A DNA stretch of 64,000 bases, taken from positions 1,550,001-1,614,000 of the forward strand of contig NW_025062478.1 in NCBI RefSeq assembly GCF_000002995.4, given 5' to 3'. This document shows positions 40,441 through 53,000 of this stretch, piece by piece. The notes beneath the pieces are model-generated. The model saw only the letters and a program-made list of their open reading frames with translations. It did no database searches and was not told where the DNA came from. Position 1 is the stretch's first letter; every line of letters begins with the position of its first letter. The translations under genes were made by a program, and so were the position numbers. The stretch is from Brugia malayi. Taxonomy: Eukaryota; Nematoda; Chromadorea; Rhabditida; Onchocercidae.

Positions 40441-43400
40441 AAAAAAAAAAAAAAAAAAGAAAGAGCATAAAATGATTTTGGTATGATTAGCTAATATAAT
40501 TGATTGATGATGAACAGTACCAGAAAAAAAAAAGAAATAAAAAGAAATGACAGATGTTCATGAAGTGGTCCTCTTTCTCATCATCTTTTTGTCTCTTTTG
40601 CGCCTACTTTTTTTTTTTTTTCATTTTCTTCAAAATTACAGTAATTTAATATTAATAATAGTGATAATGATAATGACGATAATAATAGTATTATTTAAAC
40701 AACAACAAAAAAACGAAAACGAAATGAGAAAGAAAAAGGCTTAAATGCCATTTTTACTTTTGGAAATTACCCGTCAATAAAATTTACAATGAGAGTTAAT
40801 TAATATTTTTTAAATTATTTTAGATTAAAATTCACAAATTTAATTTTTTGGAAATATATTTTATCAATGTTTTAAGATTATACAATATTAGTTTTTCTTT
40901 TTGCCGAACTTCTTAGCAAATAATTAATAGCTGATTTGATGATACAAAACAAACGTAATTATTGTTTAATAATTAATTGGTATAAAACATTGTTGATTTT
41001 CTCTCTTTTAAAAAAATTGTAGTCAACATTTTTTTTTTTTGAATCAATTAATTTTGAAAAAAATTTTTAAAAAATTGAAAAAAGAAACTAATAAATAAAA
41101 AATGAATTTAATTAAAAGGAAAGGAAAAAAAAAATCATACATGTTATATTATTTATCATTAACAAATTACAGCTTATTTAATAAAGTATCATATTAGTTA
41201 CAAATGATAAGAATCAGTTACAAATGATAAGAACTAGTATTATAAATATATTTTAATTCTAAACACTGTGAAATTACAGATAAATCTATTTTTTGATCCA
41301 TTTAAATAATTTTTTCCCAAGCTAATCCATAGATCTAAAATATTTCAAATCAATTAATACTTTGATTATAAATATTTCAACTAATCAGTATTACAAATGT
41401 TTTAATTAATCAATGGTTTAGTTTTAATTCAATTATAAAAATTGAGGACCAATAATAAAGAACAAAATAGAAATATTAATAATGCGATAATACTTTAAAT
41501 CAGCAAAGTTTTTTTTTTTCTTTATTTTACTTTTAAGAAATTAATTACCGATGACAGTGACAATATGTCCTAATTATGTTTATAAATTTCTATGTATCGT
41601 TAATCTCTTTATTTTCTACTTTTTTTTTTTTTTTTTTACATTTCTAATTTTTCTTCATTCATTTCATTTAATTACTTATGCATACTTACTTATTTATTTA
41701 CTCATATACTTACTCATTTACCTATTCTATTCAATTAATGCATTAAATAATTATTTGTTCTAAAAACAAATAAAAAAATTCGTTTCATTTTTAAAAAAAT
41801 TAAAAAATTTTTTAATTAATACAAATATAAACAATGAAAACGAAAAAATAAGAATAAAACGAAATAAAGAAAAAAAAAAGTGAAGAAAAAATAGAAAATG
41901 AAAGGAGAAAATAAAAATTGTAAAATTTTATAAATTTAACAATTAATTAAAATTACTGGAAAAGAATGTGTGACACGATCGATGACATGAAAATTTGTAC
42001 AATGAACATAAGCTGTTTTACGTATATCTATAATACATATATATATATATGATTGTCGAATGAGGTGAGGATGCACTTGAAGCTTGAAGTAAGAACCTGA
42101 ATTGTCATCTCGAGACTTTCCATAAATGACACTTGTGGCAAAATACTTTTAACACATCCTTTTTGCCTTCTTCTATCTTCTTCAAAACTCACTTCTTTTC
42201 ATCAGAAAGCAGAAAAAATTACGGATGAAAAAAAAAAAACGAAAACGAAAACGAGTTGAAATATCAGAATAAACCTGTAAAGCAATTTCTTCAACTCAAC
42301 AAAAAAGAAGAAAAAAGAGACTTATAATAATATCGAAGTAAAAATAAATATGAATTCTCAATTTATCATTTAATTCAATTTGTTTATGAAATATTATCGA
42401 AGAAATTTAAAAGCTAATGAAAAAAGATTTTTTGTCGATTTTTTTTAACTTGAATATATCATTGAATGATTATTTTCAATTGATAGTGCTACCATTTGAA
42501 ATGAATCATTTGTTAATTATTTGAAAATTATCACTAATAATTAAAATTACTAAAAATTGTAATGACAATAATAATAATTATTATTATTGTTATGAAAGTA
42601 ATATTATAACAAAATAAAAAGTTTTCATTTGTATAAACATTAAATAAAATAAAACCAAAAAAAAAAAAGAAAAAATTCTCGTGAAATTTCTCGAATGCAA
42701 CCGCTTTTTTTTGGGTTAGACATTTTGATACACTGATCAACATGCATCCATTAAAATTTCAATTTCATTTAATTTATTCTCTCACTGAATTAATTCACCT
42801 CTATTATTAATTCTGTTATTGATTACCATTGATTATTTATCATTTTATTTATCACAATCTCTTTTTTTTCACCTTCTTTTAATAGGCTGAAAAAAAGGAA
42901 ATAAATTAGTTGTGGAAAATTAGTAGCATTAAATTACTAATTTAAGCAATTGTATACTTCAATTTATGTTTCAATTTAAAGAATTTTTGTTTCTTTTCTC
43001 TCATTTTATGTTAAGCACAACAGTTTTTTGTTTTTTTTTCAAAGAATTTCCAAGGAGTTAATAACAATAATATTGATATGATGAATTAAAATTTAATTTG
43101 TTTAAAATTTAATTTTCCCAAATTTAAGAAATCATAAAATATCGTATGTTGAACTTCTCAATTCAATATCATATTACTTTACAGATTCAGTTGTTAGAGA
43201 CAAGTAAGTTAATCTTGTAAAAATTATTGACCTCATTGATTTGTACACATCAGCAGTTAAGCCAAAAATTAAACAATCATTCATTCATGATTATTGCGTT
43301 TTGTTTTGTTTTGTTTTCTCATTTTATTTTCTTTTTTGTTTTATTCTTGTTTGTTTGTTTCTTTTTTCTTTTTTTTTTTTTTTAAGTGGAAATAAATATG

Positions 43401-43763
43401 TAAAGATGAAACTTTTTTTTTTCAAAAACATATAAATAGAAGGATAAAATATTAGTTATATCAGTTATCAATGATAAATATAAATTTATGACGGTAATTT
43501 ATTAATCAGATCAATAATTTAATCATTATTTAATGTTTAAGATTAAAAAATATTTATTTATTATGGATAAGGAAAAATATCAAATCATATTACTGAGTTA
43601 GGATAAAAGTAAGAATTAGTGGAGAGAGAGAAAAAAAAAAACTATCAGATTACTTAAATGTGATTGGAAAAGATGTGAAATGGTAAAAATGGTGACACTT
43701 CACGTTCCACTCAACAACTTCAGCTGATGATTGTTGTTGCTTGAGAAGTTTTTGTGTAAACAA

Positions 43764-43811
43764 TATAAAAGCTTTCGTCCTCTCTCCCTCTCCCTCTCTC
43801 TCTCTCTCTCC
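43764..43811 (+). promoter_or_regulatory. TATA-like box followed by CT tract
   Basis: TATAAAAG at 43764-43771 is preceded by about 90 bp of non-repetitive, less AT-rich sequence. A pure CT tract follows at 43779-43811, with ATG codons just beyond (the first opens only a 13-codon frame). It has the outline of a core promoter, but no downstream exon was recognised. Confidence 0.25.
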
Positions 43812-45142
43812 ATCATCATCGTCATGACAAGTATCATCATACTTACATGGATATCTTCTAACTAAAAGAAATGATTGAATAATAATAATAATAATAATAA
43901 AAAAGGGGAAGAAAAATTAAGGGACAACTAGGATTATAATAATTCTGGTTGCTAGAAATATTAATAAATAAAAGATTGTATTTTCATTATCTAATATTTT
44001 CATCTTTTTTTTTTTTTTTTGTTCTATTATATGTTTCGATGAATTGTGTTTTAATAAACAAATTTAATTAAAATATTATCATTTTTTATTTAAGGACAAC
44101 ACTAATGCTGAAAAATATATAGAAAATATTGTATAACAGTAAAGTAAATAACTTTTTTTTTTTTTTTTAAAGGAATAAAAAGGATAAATAACCATGAGAA
44201 AATAACATGAAAAAATCTGATAAATTTTGAAGAGAAATGATGAGCATAAAAACATTCCAGATTACAACAGATTACAAAATATAAAACAAGAGAAAAAAAA
44301 ATCAATGGAATGTTTTATTATTGCAGATGTAACAAATGAAATTGATTTAAAAAAAAAAAAAAAAAAAGAAAGAAAAATAATGGAAAAAGAAATACCTCGT
44401 TATTTTGTTAAATTAAGGCAATCCAATGTAGTAAAATATAATTAACTTGTTACATATATAAAAGAAAAATTTACCAGTTTACTTTTTCTTATTTACCAAT
44501 TATCAGTCCAATTTTTTTTTTGTTGTTGTTGTTGAAAATTTGAACCAATTAAAAGAAGAAAACATATATAAATTTATGATTATAGAATTTTTAAGAAATA
44601 TATGAGCATAGAATGAAAAAAATGTCCAGATTACATCATATGGAATAGTTATACGTTTAATATAAATTTTGCTTTAAAAAAAAAAAAAAAAAACAATAAT
44701 ATATACCAGAGAATTGGATAATTTTTGAAAGATTGCTAATACTCGAATAATTCGAATAAACGGATCGTTTAACAGTAACTTAGCTGTTTCTAAAAAAGCT
44801 ATTAACTAACTAATAACTTCTTTATCTTATCAATATTCTTCCATTTCACATCTTAGACACATAAAACAGAAATAAGGCTTTAGTCATGAGATATATACAA
44901 AATTACAACTTCATATTTTTAGCCAATGTCTAAAATAATTACTACTTTTTTGATAATAATTTTCTGAATATCAATATTACAATTAAAAATCAATATTAAA
45001 AAGTATACTAGAACTGATAATTGGTAAAAATATGGAAACAGCCAAAGTAATTTTAAACTGAATTGAATCTCTCATATTTTCTGTACCATCTCCATTTCGA
45101 TTTCAATTTCGCAGTCATTTCATTATGCTCCAAGTGTAAAGC

Positions 45143-48100
45143 TTAAATCAAAATAGCATCTGCCACTTCATCATTCAAAATTGATAATTTTCTCTGAAAA
45201 AAAAAAAAAAATGAGGGAAAAATTGAATCATTTGATAAGAAGTGATAAAGGAGAAAAGATAATTTTCTGAACATATAGCAGATATTTATCTGAAATTTGC
45301 TATTATGATTAGATTTGAATCATTTCGTCTACGTCTAGTAAAATTTATTTCTAATTCAACAGATAGGAAGTAAAAAGAAAACAGAGGATACAATTTATTA
45401 TGAATTTAAACAATCAAATACATAGCGCAATTTTTATAAAATAAACAGTGCAAAGTACATTAATATCTGTAAACATTACTTTTTGTGCTCTCAATGATAA
45501 GATTGTTTCCCGTGGATAAATTTTTCGCTTATTTGGTGGTTTGTAATCACAAGCACCTTCGTAAGTGAGAATTTGTGCAATTTCAGTTACAGGTAATCCT
45601 AAATCAATCATTAATTTTTTACTAAAGCATAATAAACATTCATAAATAAACACGAATTTTATTTTATTCACCAAAAAAAAAAAACATTACCATTTAATTT
45701 AAATGCTCTAACAAGAGCAATACCACCTTCGAAGCTTACAACTAATACAGCGAGACGATTAATATTTTCCAGAATGCGACGAGCAACATTTGCAAATCTT
45801 GCTGTTGGCTTAGTAACACCGTACAGTACGCATGGAACAGCCTAAAAATATTTAGATACATCAAATGTTTAGAAAATAATCAATTATTTATTCCAATTAA
45901 TTATATATTTGTTTAAAATACGATTTCACATGATGTACCGATAAAAATGAATTTATTTCATATATCGCAATTTTATGCCATATGTCATATCAAACTGATA
46001 TTTTATTTTTGTAAGATAAAATCATTATTAGTTTATATCCATTATAATTATCAATGTTAAAGAAGACAGAAAAAAAAGAGAAAAAAAACCACACTAAATT
46101 CAAATAATTGTTTTTCGTTTAGGTACAAAATAAAAACCCACTTTTTATAATCATTTGAATGTTACGATTTATCTATATCAAACCAATACTTTAAACTAAT
46201 TTTCATTAATATAAATGAACAAGTAATTCATTTAAAAGCTTTTTTTTCTTTTCAAACTCACTCGAGCTGGTATAGATGCCAGATATTCACTGATAATTTT
46301 CAATTCACTCATTTGCACCACCAATGTTTGTCCTATATCCAATGCATAGATACGAATTTTTTCATCATCCAATTTTTCCAGTACGCGACAACGAAGTGGT
46401 ACCTGATTTGGCTCTCTTGGTGCTGCAACTAGCAATTCATTCTCCTGCAAAATAAAATTAGCACTTAATAAATATAATTTTAAAAAGTTTTCAAAATTTA
46501 CTTCATATTCAGCTTCATCTAACAAATTTCGAAATGTTAACAATATGAAAATTTTATATACATATGTAATAAGCTCTAATTAAGTAAAAAACGTTAAAAA
46601 GGTAAAAGAAAAAATAAATAAGTAATGATTAAGAATAAAAGTAAAGAATAGTAAAATTAATTCGTTAATTATGTTAAACTAGTTAAGTCTTTTTCTTTTC
46701 AAGCAACGTCTCTCTATGCTAAACAAGAATATGCAAACTAAATAAGAATCAGATAAACAATATGATGAAGTAGTAGGTATAAAATGGATTAAAGTAATTT
46801 TTAAATTTCTTACCACTACATGTGTCACCTGAGGTGCACGTTTAAAATGAGCTGCAATATGACCATCCAAATCTTCATTATTAATTAATAAATTTTCTGC
46901 TTCACATTCATGAGTTTCAGTGAACACATAAAACATCATTGGCCACTGCAGAAATTGATTTTCCGTTATTGGTTGAACAAGTTCGACCTAGAAAATTTTT
47001 AGAAATTTCATTAACTTTTGCTTCCAAATTCCGCCATATTTCCGATTTAAATTATAAATTTGTGTAAATGAGATTTTCCACTAAAAAAATTCATCAATAT
47101 AAATTATTACTAAATTTAAACTAATTTTCTCAACAATATGAGAGGTGAAAAGGGGAAAAAAAAAAAAAAAAAAAAAAACCTGTACTGGCTTTCCCAACGG
47201 TAGATAGTCATGACGATGAAGGCGGTCATGGTAGATAATCGGTTTACGAATATTTCCTTCTGTCAGAGCTAATTCCGGTCTATCAATAATAGAGAAGTAA
47301 CTGAAACAGAAAGTTCCGGTGAGCACTGATAATTTTCCGAAAATTCTGAAAAATGTTCCACTGACCAAATGTTAAACCTAAATTAGGATTTAAAAATTTC
47401 AAATAACTATTTAACCGTGTCAACATCAGCACTATTATTTTGTAATATTCTGTAAAATGGCAGCTACAAATTAACCTTTTCATTCTTTCCGTTTCTCTTT
47501 CAACAGTCGTTGATAAATCCGTTTTCCAGTTTGTATTTCCTTTCTGTCTTACAAATTGAATCTAAACAATAAGTGATAAAAGAATAATCCGAAAATTATT
47601 AATTAAATTCTCATTCCTTTTTCCACCTTCCTTTTTTCCCTTCCTTCTAATTTAAGCATGCCTTGAGCGGTTTCGATAGTTCCGGTAGCAGTATTTTGCC
47701 ATCATCATGAGCTGTTGCGGTAATAACGGAATTTGCATCAGCAATTGACATCATATGAATAAATCTTAAATTAATTAGATAATTAATTAAAACAGCAACA
47801 TTCTTCAACCAAACAATAGCTGTACCATTCCATAGTTAATGAAATGCTTATGCATAAACTAAGCTAACTATTATTTTTTTTAAAAAATTTAATCTTTAAA
47901 ATTGAATTAGAATAACATACGCGCATGTTAATGAATCTTCATGTTTTCTTACAATTTTGATGTTATCAATTCGTCCGAATTGTCGAAATATATGAAGCAG
48001 CTTCCACTGTAAAAAAAAATAGCAATAAAAAATCAAAACAAAAACAGTATATTAAAAAAAAAAAGGAAAAGTCTCGGAAGAAATACAACATACTTTATCC

Positions 48101-48234
48101 CACGTTTCTGGTACATTTTGAACATAAAGCGTTCGATCTTCCGATTTACCCATGTAGGGTAAATGTAAATCTGATTGTTTCAATTTTCCATAATCACTTG
48201 TAGCTGCTATACGTCGTTCACCGTGAAATTGCAT
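45143..48234 (-). CDS. RRM plus Tudor domain protein, 404 aa
   Basis: Ten minus-strand exons with consistent phases: 48234-48094, 48006-47921, 47764-47662, 47561-47476, 47300-47180, 46987-46814, 46444-46262, 45841-45691, 45598-45480, 45193-45143 (TAA). An RNA-recognition motif spans about residues 34-115: RNP2 is LYVQNV (36-41), the RNP1 position (SLTCAFIHM) is degenerate, and the last strand is KIQFV. A Tudor domain follows at about 238-305: LRCRVLEKL...IRIYALDIGQTLVVQMSELKII, with the usual downstream LASIPARV..PCVLYGV of extended Tudor folds. Tudor domains bind methyl-arginine or methyl-lysine partners, often in germ granules; RRM plus Tudor recalls vertebrate TDRD10, but orthology is unproven. 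Exon 3 ends at a GC donor. The start follows an acceptor-like TTTAAG at 48244. An upstream exon remains possible. Confidence 0.85.
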
Positions 48235-48244
48235 AACGTGCACT

Positions 48245-50038
48245 TAAAAAATTTTAAATATATACAAAAAATAAATAAATAAAATAAACAAAAAAAAAAG
48301 AATGATGGAAATATATGAATGTTCATATCATATATGCAATAAATTATTTAAATAAGAAAAATATCATAGCTGTTGAATTACTATTCATATTTGTAACAAT
48401 AATTTGTACAAATTTCAACAATATTTAAGAAAGTTATTAACAAAAGATAGTAAAATATTATCGCCCTTTTTCCATTATACGATTATGAAAACATAAATTA
48501 ACATTTCAGTTACCAAACAATTTATATGATAAAAATTCATATACCACAAAAGAAATTTTCATTTTTAGTATCAATTAGCTTGTTGCTTAGAATTAGAATT
48601 ATCATATCAAATATGGAAGTAACAAACTACTTTTTTCTTTTTATCACTATTAAATACAATTAATTTCATTAATCAGAATATACTAATATAATAATTAGTA
48701 AGAAATAAATGATTATTTAATTACGTTGTGATTTCTTGCATATTTTACACAATTAATAATTAATTTATATACAATGATACATCTACTTCCCTTAGCAATA
48801 CTTCTACCATATAATAAAAAATTGCTCGAATAAAATTGAAAAAAAAACGAATTAAAATAAGAAATTTAAAGAGAAAAACTTAAATCAAATTCTAATATTA
48901 TTAGCGTTAGCTAAACTTGTAAACATTTTTGGCCGATAAATTAATCTATTTGACAGATCTCACAGTGCTATCAAAAACAATTTCGTTTAGTTTTTTTTTC
49001 TGATACTTTCAGGAAAAAAAAAAAAAAAAGAATTCTCGTTTCTGTTCATTAAGCCAACTGCTAACAGTGATTTTGACCGTTTTAGTCATAACACATAGAA
49101 ACCGACAAAAAAAAAAACGAAACTGAAATTGATAGGATGACATGAGAAGATAAAAAGTAAAGAACCAACCAACAACTATCATATATTACAATCAACAAAA
49201 TAAATGAAAGGCGAAAAAAAAAAAATGTATGCGACGAATTAAATCCAATTGAAAATTTTCAATGAGATCAAAAATCATTTAATTCCAAAATTAATTTTGA
49301 ATTATTCAAATCCTCTCTAAAACCCTTCGCGATATAAACAAAACTGTCTATACATATACATATTTTTTTTTAAAGAATTAACCACTTAACATTGTGAATT
49401 AAAAAAAAAAATCTCACTACATTAATATGCAGAAATTTTATTTCATATATTGAGCTATATGAATTTGCTAAAAATTTTTAAATGCTTGTAGAAATAAAAT
49501 AACTTTTTTTTTTCAAAAATTAGCCTATTCAATTTTTTGTTTTTAAAAATGTTAAAGAAAATTTTTTCAAGTATTTTTTTTTGCCAACAAAACCTAAAAT
49601 TTTTTTGTTTTAGAAAAGTTAAAAAAAAAATCTCGAATCCTTGAAATTATGTATAGAATTTGATTTAAAATGGAAAAAACAACAAAAGAGTTAATCGCTT
49701 ATTTTACTTTCAAAACAAAAAAAAAAAAGATCCTATATATAAAAAAAAACGGAAAATCAAAAAAAAAAAAAAAAAGCCATACTAGATTCATTTAGTCCAC
49801 TGATATGTTTGCTTTTATCTTATTATCCATACTTACATATTTACCACGGAAAAGAAAATACGAAATGAATTCCAGGAATCAATCAAGAATATAATTTTAT
49901 GGAACAAATTTAATATTTGAAAAACATTGAATTTTATTACATAATATTATAATTCTGATGAAGAAAATTTAAAAACTACACATTAGGATAAACTTCACAA
50001 TAAAATCTGCAAACAATAACCTATACTAAGCTCATAGA
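48245..50038. other. Intergenic region between hinf-1 and the RRM-Tudor gene
   Basis: About 1.8 kb, mostly AT with several A runs. The non-repetitive part at about 48930-49150 is the likeliest promoter region for the Tudor gene. Both neighbours are on the minus strand, but the gap is longer than a typical nematode operon spacing, so co-transcription is not supported. Confidence 0.5.
49933..49938 (-). terminator. hinf-1: Poly(A) signal AATAAA of hinf-1
   Basis: On the minus strand AATAAA lies about 100 bp beyond the TAA stop, a normal 3' UTR distance for nematodes. No earlier AATAAA was seen in that interval. Confidence 0.5.
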
Positions 50039-53000
50039 TTATGCTTTCTCTTTTGTCTCATTAACACAGCAACCTAAGTCAATAGCCAAACTTCTACTTA
50101 AACAACGTTTTGTCTGCAGTCGAGCATAACCATCTTTACACTTTTTATATTGAAATCGTGTAAATCCACGTGGTATCGAGCATTTATGCTTTCGCATTAA
50201 ATGTCGGCTTAAACCAAAACCATTTGCATATTTCGCATCACATAGGTGGCACAAATGAGTATACGGTATATAAACCTGAAATTTCATACTTTTTATACAT
50301 ACTTAACTGACCTAAAATGATCCAGAATAGAGAAGTAAATGAACGTAGTGTTATTAATAAATCATCCAAAACAAGCCCCACGTACAAAAAAAAAAAAAAA
50401 AAAAAAATCCAATCTTGAATTAACTTTCATCTTAAACAAAATAATGATAAAATGAAAAAAAAAAAAAAATTCCCTTAACAAACAATTTGTTCCTTCTTAT
50501 TCTAACAACAATGAAATGTTACTCTACCCTTTACAGACGTTATTTATGTGAAATTTTTGTGAAAAGTGTTCAGATGTAAACTTAAGTTTGGCATTATCGA
50601 TTAAATGTAATCTCAATAAAAACTAGGAAGAAAGCTGTTTTCAAATATGCAAAAGAGATTAGATACAATTATTTCTTCTTTATTAATATAAATTTCTTCG
50701 ACAAAATTAAATGAGTGAACCACTTTAATTTAAATAAATATAAAACTATATGAAGACCTTGTCATGCTTTCGGATATGTGCTGTTAATTGTTTTTTCCAA
50801 CGAAATTGCTCCCCACAATGTCCACATTTATGCGTAAGTTCATTAGAGTGAACTACCATATGCCGGTCAACATCTGCTTTTTGCGAAAAACTGAAAACCA
50901 TTTAACTAACTAAATGTAATATCAAAATTTAAAATTATATCAAAATTTAACATTAATGTCCATTAATATCCACATGATACAATTTTAAAATAGCATAAAA
51001 CTTCAAATTCCACCTTTTCAAAATCTATCCAATAAAGCATGGCAGCTCACAAATCACATTTGTAAAATTTCAAATTTTAAATAATTTTAATGCTTACTCA
51101 AGATGAAACTCGCTAAAATTAGAATGGCCTACAACACAGTAAGTTTTACATATTTGTGTGTGGTGTTAATGATTTTCTGAAGAATAATACAGTCCAATAC
51201 TAACTGCTACAAAATTTGACACAGCTCTTGATATATATGTCGAATCCGAAATTTTTTTAAACATTTATTTAGAAATTATCTAATCTAAGTTAATTGGTAG
51301 CTAATTTCTACTTAAAGTCATTCATAATTTCTCGAATTGCTTGCATGGAAATTCACAATTTTTTTACCTGTGGCCACAATAGCAACAAGTATAAAGCCGA
51401 CATTTGGCATGAACAGCAGCGACATGCCTTTTCAGTGCTGATGGACTGTCAACGGTCACTGTACAATATTTACACTTATGATTCATAACGTGACGGCGAC
51501 AATGTTCACGTAACAAACGTTGAGTACCAAATTGTTTTTGACATAAATGACAGGAATAAATGGTTCGAAGCTCTCCGTTTTCTAGCATTTCTGGTCCTAC
51601 AATTAGAAACAAAAATAGAAAAAAGAGATGTGCATAAAAGTCTTTTTAAAAATTTATGGAATGCTTCAGCAAATTATACATCTTTTGAATAATTTATTTA
51701 TTAAAAACCTCCTCCAATACCGTAAAAATAGTGCAAAAAGTAGGAACTTCCTTTCCTATTGAAAACTCCTCGTTGAATTGTGTCAATCTTTTTCTTATAC
51801 TAAGTTTTGCAAAAACCAATTATTGGGTCTATCTTTGAACTAGGTATGAAGATACGAAGGCTGTATTCAGTGTTTCTATAACTTTATCTTATGCTACATA
51901 AATGATTAGCATAAAATCATGCGACATCAATATAACAACATTATCACTCAATGGTAATTTACCAATCTGATTTTTACGAAGCATATGATCAATCAATTTT
52001 GAGTTATTAGCAAAGAAAACGCCACAGTATGGACAAGCTGCCGTCTTGTCACCCGAATGGTGCCGACAGTGTACCCGAAGATTGGCTTTGTTCTTGAAAT
52101 GCATTTTACAACCTTAAAAAAAAAACTAAACAATAAAATTGTCCAAATTTGATAGTACTCTGTTTTCAACATTTTAGGTCCATGTGTAACATAAGTAAAT
52201 CAAAAATATTCAAATGAAGAAAATAGCTATGCGTGAACAAAATAACGGTTATATATTTCGGCAATAATAATGTGCAGTTCAATTTAAAATAAAAAAATTT
52301 GTTACCTTGCCAACCGCAATTTAATTGGCATCGTTGATCACGATCCATAACATCAAGAGAATCGACATGATCATCAACATGATTGCAATATAAATCGATA
52401 TCATCCCAAAGAGTCTTAAAAATTCAAAAAAAAAAAAAGTTATAATAGATTTTAAAATAATCAATAAAGGAAAAGTTGATGAATTATACTAACGCTACAG
52501 TTAACCCATCCACATGCCATCGCTGAACCATCATATATTAGCTCCATAGATGTACGAAAACCACAACTGAAATAATTATTGCAAAACTATGCCAAATTTA
52601 ATTAACTTGTACAATTTATGAAAAAAAAAAAAACATAAATTATCTTTGAATGTAACTTATTCTGTGATTAATAGATATCTTATGGAGATAAGAAATAAAG
52701 TCTATCAAAACGTACTGATATGAAACCTATCATCTCATTAGTCGAACAGTTTATAAGCAAATTACAAACAAATGTTTTAAGAAATGGTAAAAAAATGAAC
52801 GGAAAGTATTTTATTACTAATACAATATTAACTTATAAATTTTAAAAAGTAAAATATTGTAACTTTATAATGACAAATATTTTATTAGTTTTTCCAATAA
52901 TTTTTTTCTCGATTTTTAACATATCATACTCATATTAATGCAACTGAAATAAAACAAAAGTTAGAGTAAGTTCTTTTCTTTTTTTCAATTTCCATCTTTC

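Larger units (their letters stand above)
27516..45142. other. 17.6-kb gene desert between homeobox and Tudor genes
   Basis: No supported exon was found on either strand. The contents are A/T homopolymers, CT, GAAT, ATTCA and AAT microsatellites, a 30-bp minisatellite (39897-40063) and a duplicated NK-2-site module (40378-40440). Less AT-rich, non-repetitive islands lie at about 34430-34740, 36850-37080, 41960-42200 and 43660-43870. The desert may hold 3' control elements or unrecognised non-coding RNAs. Confidence 0.6.

Noticed and set aside
45414..45479. Alternative end of the Tudor protein by reading through exon 9 (VMFTDINVLC...)
   Set aside because: The donor GTAATG after AQK and a phase-matched last exon (RKLSILNDEVADAILI, stop at 45143) give a more coherent end; read-through remains a possible isoform.
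48245..50038. Operon linking hinf-1 and the RRM-Tudor gene
   Set aside because: Same strand, but the 1.8 kb gap is long and a promoter-like patch lies between; no U-rich intercistronic signal could be singled out in such AT-rich DNA.
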